DNA from: Anaerolinea thermophila | Lineage (GTDB): Bacteria > Chloroflexota > Anaerolineae > Anaerolineales > Anaerolineaceae | Length of the DNA: 64,000 nt | Assembly (NCBI RefSeq): GCF_020723905.1 | Contig: NZ_DYHZ01000008.1 | Coordinates: forward strand, 124,001 to 188,000 | Direction of reading: 5' to 3' | Part shown: positions 18,569 through 28,308 of the stretch, one piece after another | Position numbering within the stretch: the stretch's first letter is position 1 | How the letters are laid out: every line of letters starts with the position of its first letter | Position numbers and translations under genes: made by a program | Notes under the pieces: model-generated | What the model was told of the DNA's origin: nothing | The model's database searches: none | What the model saw: only the letters and a program-made list of their open reading frames with translations

Positions 18569-19333
18569 ATGAACCTTCCCCTTGACCGCATTGAATTTCT
18601 GCTCAGGCAGTGGCTGGAAGGGTGGATGGATTCCTCCAGCGAGGATTTTCGAATTCGTTTTCTTCAGGAAATGGAGCGGGCTCTGCCACTGATTCTGGCA
18701 ACCCAGCCACAGGATGTTCCTGGTGAGCCCAATGTCCTTTTATGGATTGGAGTTTCCCCGTTGGTGAAATCCCATCTTCAGGGCAACCCGGCGGTGATGA
18801 ATGACCTGGTGTTTTCGCTTCAGCAGGTTGCCAGGGAGCAGGGGGTGCAGGTGCATTTTGCTGTTCAGTTTGTGGAAGATCCCACCTTAAAACCAGCAGA
18901 TGTCTGGGTGGATTGGGATTTGCCGGATCAGGGGAACAGCACCCGGGCAATGCCTAACCCACTTACGGATCAACCGAAACAAAAAGGAAAGCGGGCTTAC
19001 CTTATTATTCAGGGGGGCAAAATTTTTCCTCTGGAACAGAGTGTGGTCAATGTGGGGCGGATGAAGGATAATCACCTGATTCTGGATGATCCCAGAGTTT
19101 CGCGTCACCATGCTCAGATTCGGCACAGCCCGGAAGGGTTCATGCTGTTTGATCTAAATTCTACGGGTGGTACTATGGTGAATCATATTCCGGTGCATCA
19201 GTGGATTTTAAAACCCGGGGATGTCATCTCTCTGGCAGGGGTAACGCTGGTGTATGGAGAGGATGAGCAAACTGCTCCAGAGGAAGATACAGCCGATACC
19301 ACCACCCTTTCGAAGGGAAGTGCAACTGCATGA
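18569..19333 (+). CDS. FHA-domain protein with DUF3662-like N-terminus (FhaA-like)
   Basis: 254 residues, no membrane segment. Residues 1-120 resemble the DUF3662 domain found at the N-terminus of actinobacterial FhaA (LLRQWLEG, a VLLWIGVSP strand, late REQGVQVHFAVQFVEDPTL). A 30-residue linker follows, then an FHA domain (about 145-235) with VGRMKDNHLIL, SRHHAQI and DLNSTGGTMVN, which carries the phosphothreonine-binding Arg, Ser and Asn-type positions. FHA domains bind pThr proteins, so a Ser/Thr kinase elsewhere in the genome is implied. It overlaps the next FHA gene by four bases and leads to the SEDS gene, as FhaA does in actinobacterial cell-wall loci. Confidence 0.82.
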   Translation: MNLPLDRIEFLLRQWLEGWMDSSSEDFRIRFLQEMERALPLILATQPQDVPGEPNVLLWIGVSPLVKSHLQGNPAVMNDLVFSLQQVAREQGVQVHFAVQFVEDPTLKPADVWVDWDLPDQGNSTRAMPNPLTDQPKQKGKRAYLIIQGGKIFPLEQSVVNVGRMKDNHLILDDPRVSRHHAQIRHSPEGFMLFDLNSTGGTMVNHIPVHQWILKPGDVISLAGVTLVYGEDEQTAPEEDTADTTTLSKGSATA

Positions 19334-19782
19334 TCGGTATCCTCTTTCTACTGCTTCGCCTTGTTCTGGTGGTATTGCTGTATGCCTTTTTGCTCTGGGC
19401 GCTTTACATTTTGTGGAGCGATTTGCGCATGCAGACACTTGCGTTACAGGCGCCGCAGATTCCTCCCGTGACGCTGGAAGTGACCAACTTACTGGAAGAA
19501 CAACCTGCTACGTTTGACATTCCGGAAATTCTTATCGGGCGCAGTGCCGCGGCAAACTACACCATTCGAAATGAAACCGTGTCTTCCCAGCATGCTCGCC
19601 TGTCTTATCACCATCATCAGTGGTGGGTGGAGGATTTGAAATCCACCAACGGCACTTTCTTGAATGGGGAGCGTGTGGTTTCGCCCACGGTGGTGATGAA
19701 TGGCGATGAGTTACGCTGTGGTCAGGTAAACATTCGGGTAACCCTGAAAGAACCTCAGAAACAACCATCCAGGAGGAAATGA
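19330..19782 (+). CDS. Membrane-anchored FHA-domain protein (FhaB-like)
   Basis: 150 residues. A strongly hydrophobic N-terminal helix (about 2-28) is followed by a short linker and an FHA domain (about 58-140): ILIGRSAAANYTI, SSQHARLSY, DLKSTNGTFLNG and GDELRCGQVNI, all landmarks of a working pThr-binding site. The TM-plus-FHA plan matches FhaB (FipA) of actinobacteria, which sits beside RodA/PbpA. It starts with ATGA overlap to the FhaA-like gene and ends on the MTAP start. A role in gating the downstream peptidoglycan polymerase is inference from this order. Confidence 0.85.
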   Translation: MIGILFLLLRLVLVVLLYAFLLWALYILWSDLRMQTLALQAPQIPPVTLEVTNLLEEQPATFDIPEILIGRSAAANYTIRNETVSSQHARLSYHHHQWWVEDLKSTNGTFLNGERVVSPTVVMNGDELRCGQVNIRVTLKEPQKQPSRRK

Positions 19783-20651
19783 TGGAAGAACATGCTCCGG
19801 TTTTAGGTGTCATTGGCGGCTCTGGACTTTACCAGATGTCGGGTTTGTCGGATATCCAGCAGATTGAAGTTGATACGCCATTTGGCAAACCCAGTTCGCC
19901 GATTGTCATGGGTACGCTGGAAGGCAAAAAGGTGGCTTTTCTGGCGCGTCATGGTATCGGTCATGTATTTTCTCCCAGCGAGGTGAATTACCGTGCCAAT
20001 ATCTATGCCCTGAAAATGCTGGGGGTCAGGCAGGTGATCAGCATCAGCGCCTGTGGTTCCCTGCGGGAGGATTACGCTCCCGGGCATATTGTCATTCCGG
20101 ATCAGATTTTTGATTACACCCATAAACGAGCGCGTTCTTTCTTTGGGGATGGACTGGTAGCCCACGTGGGTGTGGCTGACCCGGTATGTAAAGACCTGTC
20201 TCGTCAGGTGTTTGAGGCGGTCGTTCAGGTGGGAGGAACGGCCCATTTTGGTGGCGCTTTGATTACCATTGAAGGCCCGCGCTTCTCTACCCGTGCCGAG
20301 TCCAATGTATACCGTTCGTGGGGAATGTCAATCATCGGGATGACTGCATCTCCGGAAGTGTTTCTGGCGCGAGAGGCGGAAATGTGCTATGCCATTATGG
20401 CACACGTCACCGATTACGATGTCTGGCATGTCAGTGAAGCCCCGGTCACTGTGGAAATGGTCATTCGCACCTTGCTCCAGAATACGGAGATTGCCCAGCA
20501 AGCCGTTCAGGCATTGATGCCGCATCTGCCGGTACCGTGCCAGAGTGGGTGTCAGAGTGCTCTCGCCGATGCGTTAATTACCGCACGGGAACGCATTCCT
20601 CAGGAAACCCGGGAAAAATTGAATCTGTTGGTAGGACGTTATCTCTCGTGA
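19779..20651 (+). CDS. mtnP: S-methyl-5'-thioadenosine phosphorylase (PNP/MTAP family 2)
   Basis: 290 residues. Family landmarks: GVIGGSGLYQM (phosphate loop), FLARHGIGHVFSPSEVNYRANI, ISISACGSL, IEGPRFSTRAES and TDYDVW with the Asp expected when 6-aminopurines are used, pointing to methylthioadenosine rather than inosine/guanosine. The enzyme splits MTA to adenine and methylthioribose-1-phosphate. AGGAGG lies close to two ATGs (19779, overlapping the previous stop, and 19782); the second gives the better five-base spacing. Its place inside an FHA/SEDS operon is unusual; no methionine-salvage neighbour is present. Confidence 0.9.
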   Translation: MMEEHAPVLGVIGGSGLYQMSGLSDIQQIEVDTPFGKPSSPIVMGTLEGKKVAFLARHGIGHVFSPSEVNYRANIYALKMLGVRQVISISACGSLREDYAPGHIVIPDQIFDYTHKRARSFFGDGLVAHVGVADPVCKDLSRQVFEAVVQVGGTAHFGGALITIEGPRFSTRAESNVYRSWGMSIIGMTASPEVFLAREAEMCYAIMAHVTDYDVWHVSEAPVTVEMVIRTLLQNTEIAQQAVQALMPHLPVPCQSGCQSALADALITARERIPQETREKLNLLVGRYLS

Positions 20652-23242
20652 ATCGTTCAGCGGTGCCCTTCCCTTCGCCCGTAGAAAGGGTACAAAGGCG
20701 TTTGCTTTTACTGGCAGGTGCATTTCTGCTGGTATATGCCATTTTGCTGACTCTTGCCCCAGCAGTGAAAGTCCGGGGAGAAAGTTTTCCTCTGGAGTGG
20801 AAACACTGGCTGGGTTGGGTTATCTGGGCAATCGGGTTTGGCACCCTGCATCATTTCAGTCGGCGCCTTGCCTTTGAAGCCGATCATTTTTTGCTTCCTC
20901 TGGTGGCCATCCTTTCCGGTTGGGGGATTCTCACCATCTTCCGGCTGGATTTCACGCTTGGATTGCGCCAGTCCATCTGGCTGGTGCTTGGTCTTATCCT
21001 GGTGGCGCTATTGGTTCGACAGGAAGGCGTCCTTCAGTTTCTCAGGCAGTATCGCGTCCTCTGGCTGGTCAGCGGGCTGGTACTGACTGGACTCACGTTG
21101 TTTTTTGGCACTTACCCCGGAGGTGAAGGTCCCCGTCTCTGGTTGGGGTGTTGCGGTATTTATTTTCAGCCATCTGAGCCTTTGAAACTTTTGCTGGTAG
21201 TCTTTTTGGCTTCTTATCTGGCTGAACGCCCATTTCTCCAGAAAAGTTTGTTGCGTCTGGTTTTACCCACCCTGATTTTACTGGCTCTGGCTCTGGGACT
21301 TCTTCTTATTCAGCGAGATTTGGGCACAGCCACACTGTTTATCCTGATTTACACACTGACCCTTTATCTGGCTACAGGCGAGAAAAAAGTGCTCTTACTG
21401 GCAGGAGCGGCTTTGCTGATTGCTGGTTTTGCCGGGACCTTTTTCATCGATGTGGTGCGCTACCGGGTAGAAGCCTGGTTAAACCCCTGGGCTGATCCAT
21501 CTGGACGTTCCTATCAAATCATTCAATCGCTCATTGCAATTGCCAGTGGCGCAGTACTGGGGTCCGGACCCGGCGCTGGATTTCCTTTCGTGGTGCCTGT
21601 GGCGGCTTCGGATTTTATCTTCACCGCCATTGCTGAGGAAACCGGTTTGATTGGGGTGATTGGGCTCCTCCTGGTGTATGCCCTGTTTCTGGTCAGGGGG
21701 ATGCGGATAGCGTTGTTTGCCGGGAAGCAATATCATCGTTATCTTGCCGCTGGAATTGTGGCATATTTTACCTCGCAAATTGTGCTTATCCTTGCCGGAA
21801 ATCTGCGTGTATTACCCCTTACGGGAGTTACCCTGCCCTTTTTATCGTATGGCGGCTCTTCCCTGCTCACTTCTTTACTGGCAACAGGTTTGCTGTATTC
21901 CATCAGCCGGGATAATCGCGAGGAACCTGCAGCGCTTCACACTGTAGGGGCACACCTTCATTTGTCTTTTGCCGGTTTAGCCCTTCTGGGGGGATTAGCC
22001 CTGGTAACCGGATGGTGGGCGGTTATCCGTCAGGAAACGCTGACTGAGCGGGTGGATAACCCACGCCAGTACCTGTATGATCGGTATGTTCAACGGGGAA
22101 GCATCGTTGACCGCAATGGAGAGGTGCTTGTTCACTCTATGGGGAGGCCCGGTGAGTTTCAACGGGCATGGGTATATCCTGACCTGGCGAATACCCTGGG
22201 GTATAACCACCCATTGTATGGCAGAACAGGCCTGGAAGCCTCAATGAATTCCTACCTGAGAGGCTGGCAAGGGGTGCCTTCGTCGCTCGTCTGGTGGAAT
22301 CGATTGCTGTACAGTCAACCACCGGTTGGGCTGGATGTGCGTCTGACCATTAACCTGGACATCCAACAGGTAGCCGATTCCCTGATGGGAGAACATCAGG
22401 GCGGGTTGGTGGTGATGAACGCAGAAAGTGGAGAAATTCTTGCCTTGGTCAGTCATCCAACCTTTGACCCCAACCGGTTGGGGGAAATCTGGCAGGACCT
22501 GGTTGTGGATCCGCATGCCCCGCTGGTCAACAGGGCGGTGCAGGGGCAGTATCCTGTGGGAAATGCCCTGGCTCCCATGGTTTTGCTGGGAAGTGTGAAT
22601 AAATCTCCGCTTCCGGAATTTCCCCGGGAACTTGCTGAATCCTGTACATTGCCCCCTGAAAATGCCTCATGGAATGCCGCACTGAGACGGGGATGCCCGG
22701 CGGCTCTGGAGTTTTTATTGAGAGCCTTCTTCCCTTCCGAACTGGACCGCCTCATGCGATCTCTGGGTTTCGATCGTGCCTACTCGTTGCCGATCCCGGT
22801 GGCTGCGCCTCAGTATCGGTTAGCCGATACTCCCGGGCAGATGATGCAACTGGAAAACTGGCTGCAGAGTTCTCCTTTACAAATGGCGGTTGCGGCTGGG
22901 GTTTTAAGCAATCAGGGTATGATGACATCTCCCTGGCTGGTTCAAGCGGTTCATACCCCTCATCAGGGCTGGGTGGTGATTAATTATCCAACCAGTACAG
23001 GGGTAGTGCCTGCCAGTATTGCCCGGCAGGCTCAGCAAATCCTCAGCGTCCCCGGGCAATTGTACTGGCAGACGGTTGCGGTTGTAGGGAGCGAGCAAAA
23101 AATTACCTGGATGATCGGGGGCACCACACAGGAATGGGAAGGGGCGCCAGTAGTCATCGCGGGGGTTTTAGAGGAAGAAGATCCTCAGCGAGCCCGGCAG
23201 TGGCTGGCAAAATTGTTCGAAGCCATTTTGAATTCCCGCTAA
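20648..23242 (+). CDS. SEDS (RodA/FtsW) glycosyltransferase fused to a transpeptidase-like pseudoenzyme domain
   Basis: 864 residues from the GTG that overlaps the mtnP stop (GTGA); the upstream open frame lies inside mtnP. Residues 20-430 have about ten membrane helices and the SEDS signature: [12 protein letters not shown] with the essential-type Asp283, [14 protein letters not shown] and [10 protein letters not shown]. Residues 445-864 follow a class [54 protein letters not shown]. At the active site YPVGNALAP replaces YPPGSTFKP, so the nucleophilic Ser is Asn639 and the Lys is Ala642, and no KTG is found. Peptidoglycan polymerisation is predicted to be intact and cross-linking lost. The C-terminus overlaps the converging yyaL by four bases. 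Confidence 0.9.
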   Translation: MNRSAVPFPSPVERVQRRLLLLAGAFLLVYAILLTLAPAVKVRGESFPLEWKHWLGWVIWAIGFGTLHHFSRRLAFEADHFLLPLVAILSGWGILTIFRLDFTLGLRQSIWLVLGLILVALLVRQEGVLQFLRQYRVLWLVSGLVLTGLTLFFGTYPGGEGPRLWLGCCGIYFQPSEPLKLLLVVFLASYLAERPFLQKSLLRLVLPTLILLALALGLLLIQRDLGTATLFILIYTLTLYLATGEKKVLLLAGAALLIAGFAGTFFIDVVRYRVEAWLNPWADPSGRSYQIIQSLIAIASGAVLGSGPGAGFPFVVPVAASDFIFTAIAEETGLIGVIGLLLVYALFLVRGMRIALFAGKQYHRYLAAGIVAYFTSQIVLILAGNLRVLPLTGVTLPFLSYGGSSLLTSLLATGLLYSISRDNREEPAALHTVGAHLHLSFAGLALLGGLALVTGWWAVIRQETLTERVDNPRQYLYDRYVQRGSIVDRNGEVLVHSMGRPGEFQRAWVYPDLANTLGYNHPLYGRTGLEASMNSYLRGWQGVPSSLVWWNRLLYSQPPVGLDVRLTINLDIQQVADSLMGEHQGGLVVMNAESGEILALVSHPTFDPNRLGEIWQDLVVDPHAPLVNRAVQGQYPVGNALAPMVLLGSVNKSPLPEFPRELAESCTLPPENASWNAALRRGCPAALEFLLRAFFPSELDRLMRSLGFDRAYSLPIPVAAPQYRLADTPGQMMQLENWLQSSPLQMAVAAGVLSNQGMMTSPWLVQAVHTPHQGWVVINYPTSTGVVPASIARQAQQILSVPGQLYWQTVAVVGSEQKITWMIGGTTQEWEGAPVVIAGVLEEEDPQRARQWLAKLFEAILNSR

Positions 23243-25293
23243 TCCCCGTCCCCTGGTTCTAATTGTTCCCGGAAGATATGGACATCGCTGGTGGGATGAT
23301 GACATACAAAGCCTTCACAAAGGTAAGCGGTAACTTTTCCATCCAGCACAGAGCGATTGTGCAGAAGCGCAGGACATTTTTCTGCAGGGGGAAAGGTTGA
23401 GACAGCGGACACTAAGCGTGGGCGATAGGTTTTCCAGAGCACGTTTTTGAATAATTTCACTTCATCCAAGTTGTTGGGAGCCAGAATGGCTATCTGCCTG
23501 GCGGGTCCCATTGTCCAATCAACGGCTTGAAGCCAGAATCCAAAAGCCGTGGGGTACTTGACCAGCGAATCCTGGAGAAGCGGCAAAACCTGAGTTGCCA
23601 GTTGATAGTACGAATTTTCACCAGAAAATTCGTATAGCATTAATAAAGCATTTGCCGCCAGAGAATTTCCGCACGGGGTGGCATTATCTTGAAAATCTTT
23701 GGGACGTAGAAGGAGATCCTTTTGATCGTCACGGGTATCAAAAAATCCACCTGCGGGGTCGCGGTAGCGGGCAATCATTTCATCAGCGAGTCTGACAGCC
23801 CATTCATACCACTTTACCTGATCATCGCTTTGATATAAAGCCAGTAATCCCAGAATCAGGGACGCATAGTCTTCTAACAGAGCCCATTGACGGGGAGTGC
23901 CCTCTCGCCACGTGCGCATCAACCCTTTGGGAGTATAAAGGTTTTCAAGCAGGAAGTGAGCATTTCGCTGTGCTGCTTCAAGGTAATCGTTTCGATTTAA
24001 GTAGCGGGCGGCTTCTGCAAATGCTCGCAGGGCAAGACCATTCCAGGAAACGATGATTTTATCATCCACAGATGGACGTATCCTCAGGTTTCTTGTCTGA
24101 GAAAGGAATTTCCGCAGGTTATCTAACTTTTCCTGGAAGGCGTTCTCAGACAACCCGGTTAATTCCGGGAGCCTTTCCCAGTCTGCTCTTGCCTGCAGGA
24201 TGATTTTTCCTTCAAAATTGCCTTCAGGGGATGCTTTAAATACCTGAAGGAAGAAATCCCATAGTCCGACAGGTTCAAGGATTTGACGAAGTTCATTGTA
24301 TTCCCAGAGATAATATTTCCCTTCCTCCCCTTCGGAATCGGCATCCAGACTGCTGAAGAAACCTCCCAGAGGATGGGCCATCTCTCTTAACAGGAAATCC
24401 AGGGTTTGAGTGGCAGTTCGGAGAAACCAGGGATGATTTTCCAGAATGCCTGCATGAAGATAGACGCTGGCTAATTGGGCATTATCGTAAAGCATCTTCT
24501 CAAAATGGGGAACCAGCCAGTCATTATCGGTGCTGTAGCGGGCAAATCCTCCGCCCACAATATCATATAACCCGCCTCTCGACATGACCTGTAAGTTATG
24601 CTCTACAGGTTTCAGAGCATCTACATTCCCACGTGTTACTTGCATGAGGAGAAATTCCAGCACCATTGGTTGGGGAAACCGGGGGGCGTTTCCCCATCCT
24701 CCGTAGCGGCGGTCGTAAGATGACAGCAACGCATGGGTCACCTGCTCCAGAAGATTGGCGCGGAGGACCATTCCCGGTGCTATCCCCCAATCATTCATAG
24801 CCCGGATATGTTTGGACAATTGTTCCCCGGCTTTGAAGAGATCTTCACGGTCGTTCTCCCAGGATTGTAGTGCGGCAAGAAGTACATCTCGAAAAGACGG
24901 TAAGCCATGTCGCGGGGTTGGCGGAAAGTAAGTTCCCCCATAAAATGGTTTGCCTTCTGGGGTGAGAAAGACGCTGAGAGGCCAGCCACCCTGACCGGTC
25001 AGGGTAATGACTGCGTTCATATAGATACTGTCCACATCCGGGCGCTCTTCCCGGTCCACTTTGACGGGCACAAAATACCGGTTAAGGATTTCAGCAATGT
25101 CAGGGTCTTCAAACGATTCATGTGCCATTACATGGCACCAGTGACAGGCGGCATACCCAATGCTGAGGAAAATGGGTTTGTCTTCACGGCGGGCTTTTTC
25201 AAACGCCTCATCACCCCATGGATACCAGTCAACCGGGTTATGGGCATGTTGAAGCAAATAAGGAGAAGTTTCATGAATAAGGTGATTGGGCAT
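23239..25293 (-). CDS. YyaL/DUF255 thioredoxin-domain protein
   Basis: 684 residues from the ATG at 25293 (AGGT eight bases upstream); the frame is open further but the family always starts near [24 protein letters not shown]. Residues 1-160 are a thioredoxin-like fold with C50-x-x-C53 in [19 protein letters not shown] and [11 protein letters not shown]. The rest is an alpha/alpha barrel like the six-hairpin glycosidases ([38 protein letters not shown]). The family includes mammalian SPATA20; its biochemical role is not settled. It converges on the SEDS gene with a four-base overlap and has its own promoter. Confidence 0.92.
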   Translation of the reverse strand: MPNHLIHETSPYLLQHAHNPVDWYPWGDEAFEKARREDKPIFLSIGYAACHWCHVMAHESFEDPDIAEILNRYFVPVKVDREERPDVDSIYMNAVITLTGQGGWPLSVFLTPEGKPFYGGTYFPPTPRHGLPSFRDVLLAALQSWENDREDLFKAGEQLSKHIRAMNDWGIAPGMVLRANLLEQVTHALLSSYDRRYGGWGNAPRFPQPMVLEFLLMQVTRGNVDALKPVEHNLQVMSRGGLYDIVGGGFARYSTDNDWLVPHFEKMLYDNAQLASVYLHAGILENHPWFLRTATQTLDFLLREMAHPLGGFFSSLDADSEGEEGKYYLWEYNELRQILEPVGLWDFFLQVFKASPEGNFEGKIILQARADWERLPELTGLSENAFQEKLDNLRKFLSQTRNLRIRPSVDDKIIVSWNGLALRAFAEAARYLNRNDYLEAAQRNAHFLLENLYTPKGLMRTWREGTPRQWALLEDYASLILGLLALYQSDDQVKWYEWAVRLADEMIARYRDPAGGFFDTRDDQKDLLLRPKDFQDNATPCGNSLAANALLMLYEFSGENSYYQLATQVLPLLQDSLVKYPTAFGFWLQAVDWTMGPARQIAILAPNNLDEVKLFKNVLWKTYRPRLVSAVSTFPPAEKCPALLHNRSVLDGKVTAYLCEGFVCHHPTSDVHIFREQLEPGDGD

Positions 25294-25326
25294 AATGATT
25301 ACCTGATTAATCAAATTTATTGTTTG

Positions 25327-25355
25327 AGTATAGAGGATATCGGTAAGGAACGCAA
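25327..25355 (-). promoter_or_regulatory. Promoter of the yyaL-like gene
   Basis: On the minus strand TTGCGT (25355-25350), 17-base spacer, TATACT (25332-25327), about 34 bases before the ATG. The rest of the 251-base gap up to 25544 is AT-rich. It holds a TATACT at 25497-25502 that may serve the plus-strand gene but has no matching -35. Confidence 0.65.
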
Positions 25356-25544
25356 TGTTTGAGAGAACGCCATATAACATTTTGGAAAACTCTCATGGCT
25401 TGTAAAGAAAAACAGGGAGTACTATGCCACTGTGAGGATTATCTTTTACCCGAAAGGAATTTTCAAAACACAAGTACCTTAAGATAGATTTCGGTGTATA
25501 CTCCATAAACGATCTTTTCATTCTTTTTCATTTGCGAGGGTTTT

Positions 25545-26672
25545 ATGCTCACCATCCAGCAAGTGGATACCCGCTCACGGGAACAGGTTCATCGTTTCAT
25601 TCAGTTTCATTATGATTTGTATCGCGGTACCCCTCAGTGGGTGCCTCCTTTTTATTCGGACATTCGTTTAATGCTCGATCGGGAGAAACATCCCTTTTAT
25701 GAGCATTCAGATGGCGATTTCTTCATGGCTTTGCGGGGAAAAGAAGTGGTGGGGCGTATTGCCATCCTGGAAAATCGCCCTTTCAATGAGTACCATCAAT
25801 GCAAAAAAGCCCAGTTCTATTTGTTTGACTGCATTAACGATCTGGAAGTGGCGCGCGCTCTGTTTGACCGCGCTGCTGAATGGTGCAAAGCCCGTGGATT
25901 GACCGAAATCGTTGGTCCGAAAGGGTTGAGCGCCTTCGACGGGTATGGAATTCTGGTTGAAGGGTTTGAACATCGTCAGATGATGACGATGATGAACTAT
26001 AACTTTGATTACTATCCCAAACTCATGGAAGCCCTGGGCTTTGAAAAAGAAGTGGATTTTGTATCTGCTTACATTAATCGGGAAAATTTCCAACTGCCTG
26101 AGAAGATGCATGAGGTGGCTCGCCGGGTGATTGAGCGGGGCAAGTTTAAAGTGGTGAATTTCCGTAATAAGAAGGAACTGGTGGCATGGGCGCCTAAAAT
26201 TGGCGAAGCCTACAATAGAGCCTTTGTAAACAACTGGGAGTATTACCCGCTCTCCCCGCGAGAAGTCAAATTCATTCTGGATAACCTGCTCATGGTAGCC
26301 GTGCCTGAATTGATTAAGATTATCACCTACAACGACGAAGTGGTGGGCTTCCTCTTTGGTTTTCCCGATATCAGTGCCGCGCTTCAGCGCCAGGGAGGAC
26401 GCATTACCCCATGGGGACTGATAGACTTTATGCAGGAAATGAAGCGAACGAAATTCATTTCTCTCAATGGGGTGGGGGTATTGCCTGAGTATCATGGGAG
26501 AGGAGGAAATGTCCTTCTATACGCTGAAATGGCAAAATTCCTGGAGAATTCCCGGTTTACCGAGGGCGAATTGACCCAGATGGCGGAAACCGCTGTCCAG
26601 ATTCGTAAGGATATTCTGGTTGCCGGGAGCAAACCCTGGAAGAATCACCGCGTTTATCATAAAGTGCTTTAA
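25545..26672 (+). CDS. GNAT-like acyltransferase family protein
   Basis: 375 residues. It opens with a conserved FIQFHYDLYRGTPQWVPPFYSD segment and GDFFMALRGKEVVGRIAILEN, a GNAT beta-sheet core. PKGLSAFDGYGILVEGFEHRQMMTMMNY lies in the middle and a second GNAT-type core includes NGVGVLPEYHGRGGN, where the R/G-x-x-G-x-G/A acetyl-CoA loop is expected. This is the plan of the YghO-like large N-acetyltransferases. Substrate unknown. GAGGG precedes the ATG. It is a single-gene unit: a 251-base gap before it and a strong terminator after it. Confidence 0.8.
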   Translation: MLTIQQVDTRSREQVHRFIQFHYDLYRGTPQWVPPFYSDIRLMLDREKHPFYEHSDGDFFMALRGKEVVGRIAILENRPFNEYHQCKKAQFYLFDCINDLEVARALFDRAAEWCKARGLTEIVGPKGLSAFDGYGILVEGFEHRQMMTMMNYNFDYYPKLMEALGFEKEVDFVSAYINRENFQLPEKMHEVARRVIERGKFKVVNFRNKKELVAWAPKIGEAYNRAFVNNWEYYPLSPREVKFILDNLLMVAVPELIKIITYNDEVVGFLFGFPDISAALQRQGGRITPWGLIDFMQEMKRTKFISLNGVGVLPEYHGRGGNVLLYAEMAKFLENSRFTEGELTQMAETAVQIRKDILVAGSKPWKNHRVYHKVL

Positions 26673-26691
26673 TTTCTTCTACACCGATTCG

Positions 26692-26726
26692 GGGCGCCCG
26701 GACTCACCGCGGCGCCCTTTCTTTTT
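26692..26726 (+). terminator. Rho-independent terminator
   Basis: GGGCGCC / GGCGCCC stem (26692-26698, 26711-26717) with a 12-base loop, then TTTCTTTTTT. Ends the acetyltransferase-like transcript before the glycosyltransferase cluster. Confidence 0.88.
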
Positions 26727-26766
26727 TGACAGGTGTTCGTAAGGGGAAGGTTGAGAGAGGTGATTG

Positions 26767-26772
26767 TATAAT
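26767..26772 (+). promoter_or_regulatory. -10-only promoter, leaderless start of the glycosyltransferase cluster
   Basis: TATAAT six bases before the ATG at 26779, with no Shine-Dalgarno sequence. The nearby TTGACA (26726-26731) is 35 bases away and cannot be its -35. Confidence 0.55.
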
Positions 26773-26778
26773 CGGGGT

Positions 26779-28308
26779 ATGTCAAAGGCAACCCGCATTT
26801 GGATTGGCTTCCTGATCGCGCTGGCTTTGCTTGCCCGTCTGATTCCTGGACCTCGAACCATTGATGACTCATACATCACTTATCGCTATGCCCGCAATCT
26901 CGTGAGCGGTGAGGGGTTTGTCTATAACCCGGGTGAGCGGGTAATGGGAACGACTACTCCCTTATACACCCTGCTCATGGCAGGGTTGGGTGCATTGAGT
27001 GGCGGAGCCAGCGCGCCTTTTCCAGTGATCTCCTGGCTCTTCAACGCCGTTGCTGATGCATTGACCTGCGTCTTCCTGTTTCTCATTGGCAGGCAGGTTG
27101 GTTACGAAAAAGCGGGGCTATCAGCGGCTCTGGTGTGGGCTGTGGCTCCTTTTTCGGTCACTTTCTCGATTGGCGGACTGGAAACCAGCCTGTACGTGTT
27201 CCTGCTAACCTTCATGGGTTGGACTTATTTAAAAGAGAACCTTCCGCTTACCGCTTTTGCAGGTGCTATGGCTTTACTGACCCGGGTGGATGCGATCCTC
27301 ATGGTAGGGTTGCTGGGGCTGGATTGGGGATGGCGCTTTCTGCGGCAACCTGACCGGCGCATTCCATGGCAGGCTTTGGGCATTTTCCTTCTTCCTGTTG
27401 TGTGCTGGTATGGGTTTGCGTGGATGTATTTCGGCAGTCCCTTTCCCCATTCGGTTACTGCCAAACTTCTGGCTTACCGTTTGGAACCCCATGCGGCGCT
27501 GATTCGCCTGTTACAGCATTACGCCACACCTTTCTTCGAATATCACTGGATAGGTAATATTGCCATTGGAATTGGCTTGTTTGTGTATCCTTTCCTTGCT
27601 CTGGTTGGAATTTTAAGGATGTTTCGGACGGCTCCACGTCTGGGAGCATGGTTTGTTTATCCATGGCTGTATTTTCTTGCCTTTGCCCTGCCCAATCCTT
27701 TGATTTTCCGCTGGTATCTCACGCCGCCTCTTCCCATTTATTTTCTGGAAATTCTCATTGGCGGTCAATCGGTGCTTAGAGGATGGGTGAAAGGTCTTCG
27801 TACTTTCCCCCGCTGGGCGATCTCACTGATGGTAACCTTGTGCGTAGTATTTCCTGCAATCTTATCGTTACGCGAGTGGCGGATCGTTCCCGATCATGGT
27901 CCAAACCGTCCCGCACCCGATATGGCATATATTCAATTGGAATTGCTGTACAAAGAAGCGGCGGATTTTCTACGGGCGCAAAAAAAACCTCAGGCGGTAC
28001 TGGCAGCGGGCGATGTTGGTGTCCTCGGGTATGAAACCAACCTGCGAATTCTGGACACTGTTGGCTTAAACTCTGCCCGAAGCGTTCGCTATTACCCCCT
28101 TGACCCATCTTACTATGCGATCAATTACGCGGTGGCTCCCGATTTAATTCGGGATGCTCAGCCAGATTATCTGGTCATTCTGGAGGTGTACGGGCGCAAA
28201 GGGCTGTTGCAGAAAGACTGGTTTCACCAGTCTTACAAACTTTTGAAGAAAATCCCCACAGACATGTACGGCAGTGACGGATTATTGATTTTTGGCAGGA
28301 TCCCATGA
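26779..28308 (+). CDS. GT-C type membrane glycosyltransferase-like protein
   Basis: 509 residues from the ATG at 26779 (an in-frame TTG at 26764 lies over the -10 box). About eleven hydrophobic helices. The first extracytoplasmic loop begins DDSYITYRYARNLVSGEGFVYNPGE, the acidic-pair loop typical of GT-C enzymes that use polyprenyl-phosphate sugars. A soluble tail follows with AAGDVGVLGYETNLRILDTVGL, which is shared with the product of 36560-38026, so these two are paralogues. Sugar and acceptor unknown. First gene of a three-gene group joined by four-base overlaps. Confidence 0.8.
   Translation: MSKATRIWIGFLIALALLARLIPGPRTIDDSYITYRYARNLVSGEGFVYNPGERVMGTTTPLYTLLMAGLGALSGGASAPFPVISWLFNAVADALTCVFLFLIGRQVGYEKAGLSAALVWAVAPFSVTFSIGGLETSLYVFLLTFMGWTYLKENLPLTAFAGAMALLTRVDAILMVGLLGLDWGWRFLRQPDRRIPWQALGIFLLPVVCWYGFAWMYFGSPFPHSVTAKLLAYRLEPHAALIRLLQHYATPFFEYHWIGNIAIGIGLFVYPFLALVGILRMFRTAPRLGAWFVYPWLYFLAFALPNPLIFRWYLTPPLPIYFLEILIGGQSVLRGWVKGLRTFPRWAISLMVTLCVVFPAILSLREWRIVPDHGPNRPAPDMAYIQLELLYKEAADFLRAQKKPQAVLAAGDVGVLGYETNLRILDTVGLNSARSVRYYPLDPSYYAINYAVAPDLIRDAQPDYLVILEVYGRKGLLQKDWFHQSYKLLKKIPTDMYGSDGLLIFGRIP

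Noticed and set aside
25707-26495. 262-codon minus frame inside the acetyltransferase-like gene
   Set aside because: Antisense shadow without start signal or family match.
26726-26731. TTGACA as the -35 of the glycosyltransferase cluster
   Set aside because: It is 35 bases from the TATAAT and lies at the end of the terminator T-run; spacing rules it out.
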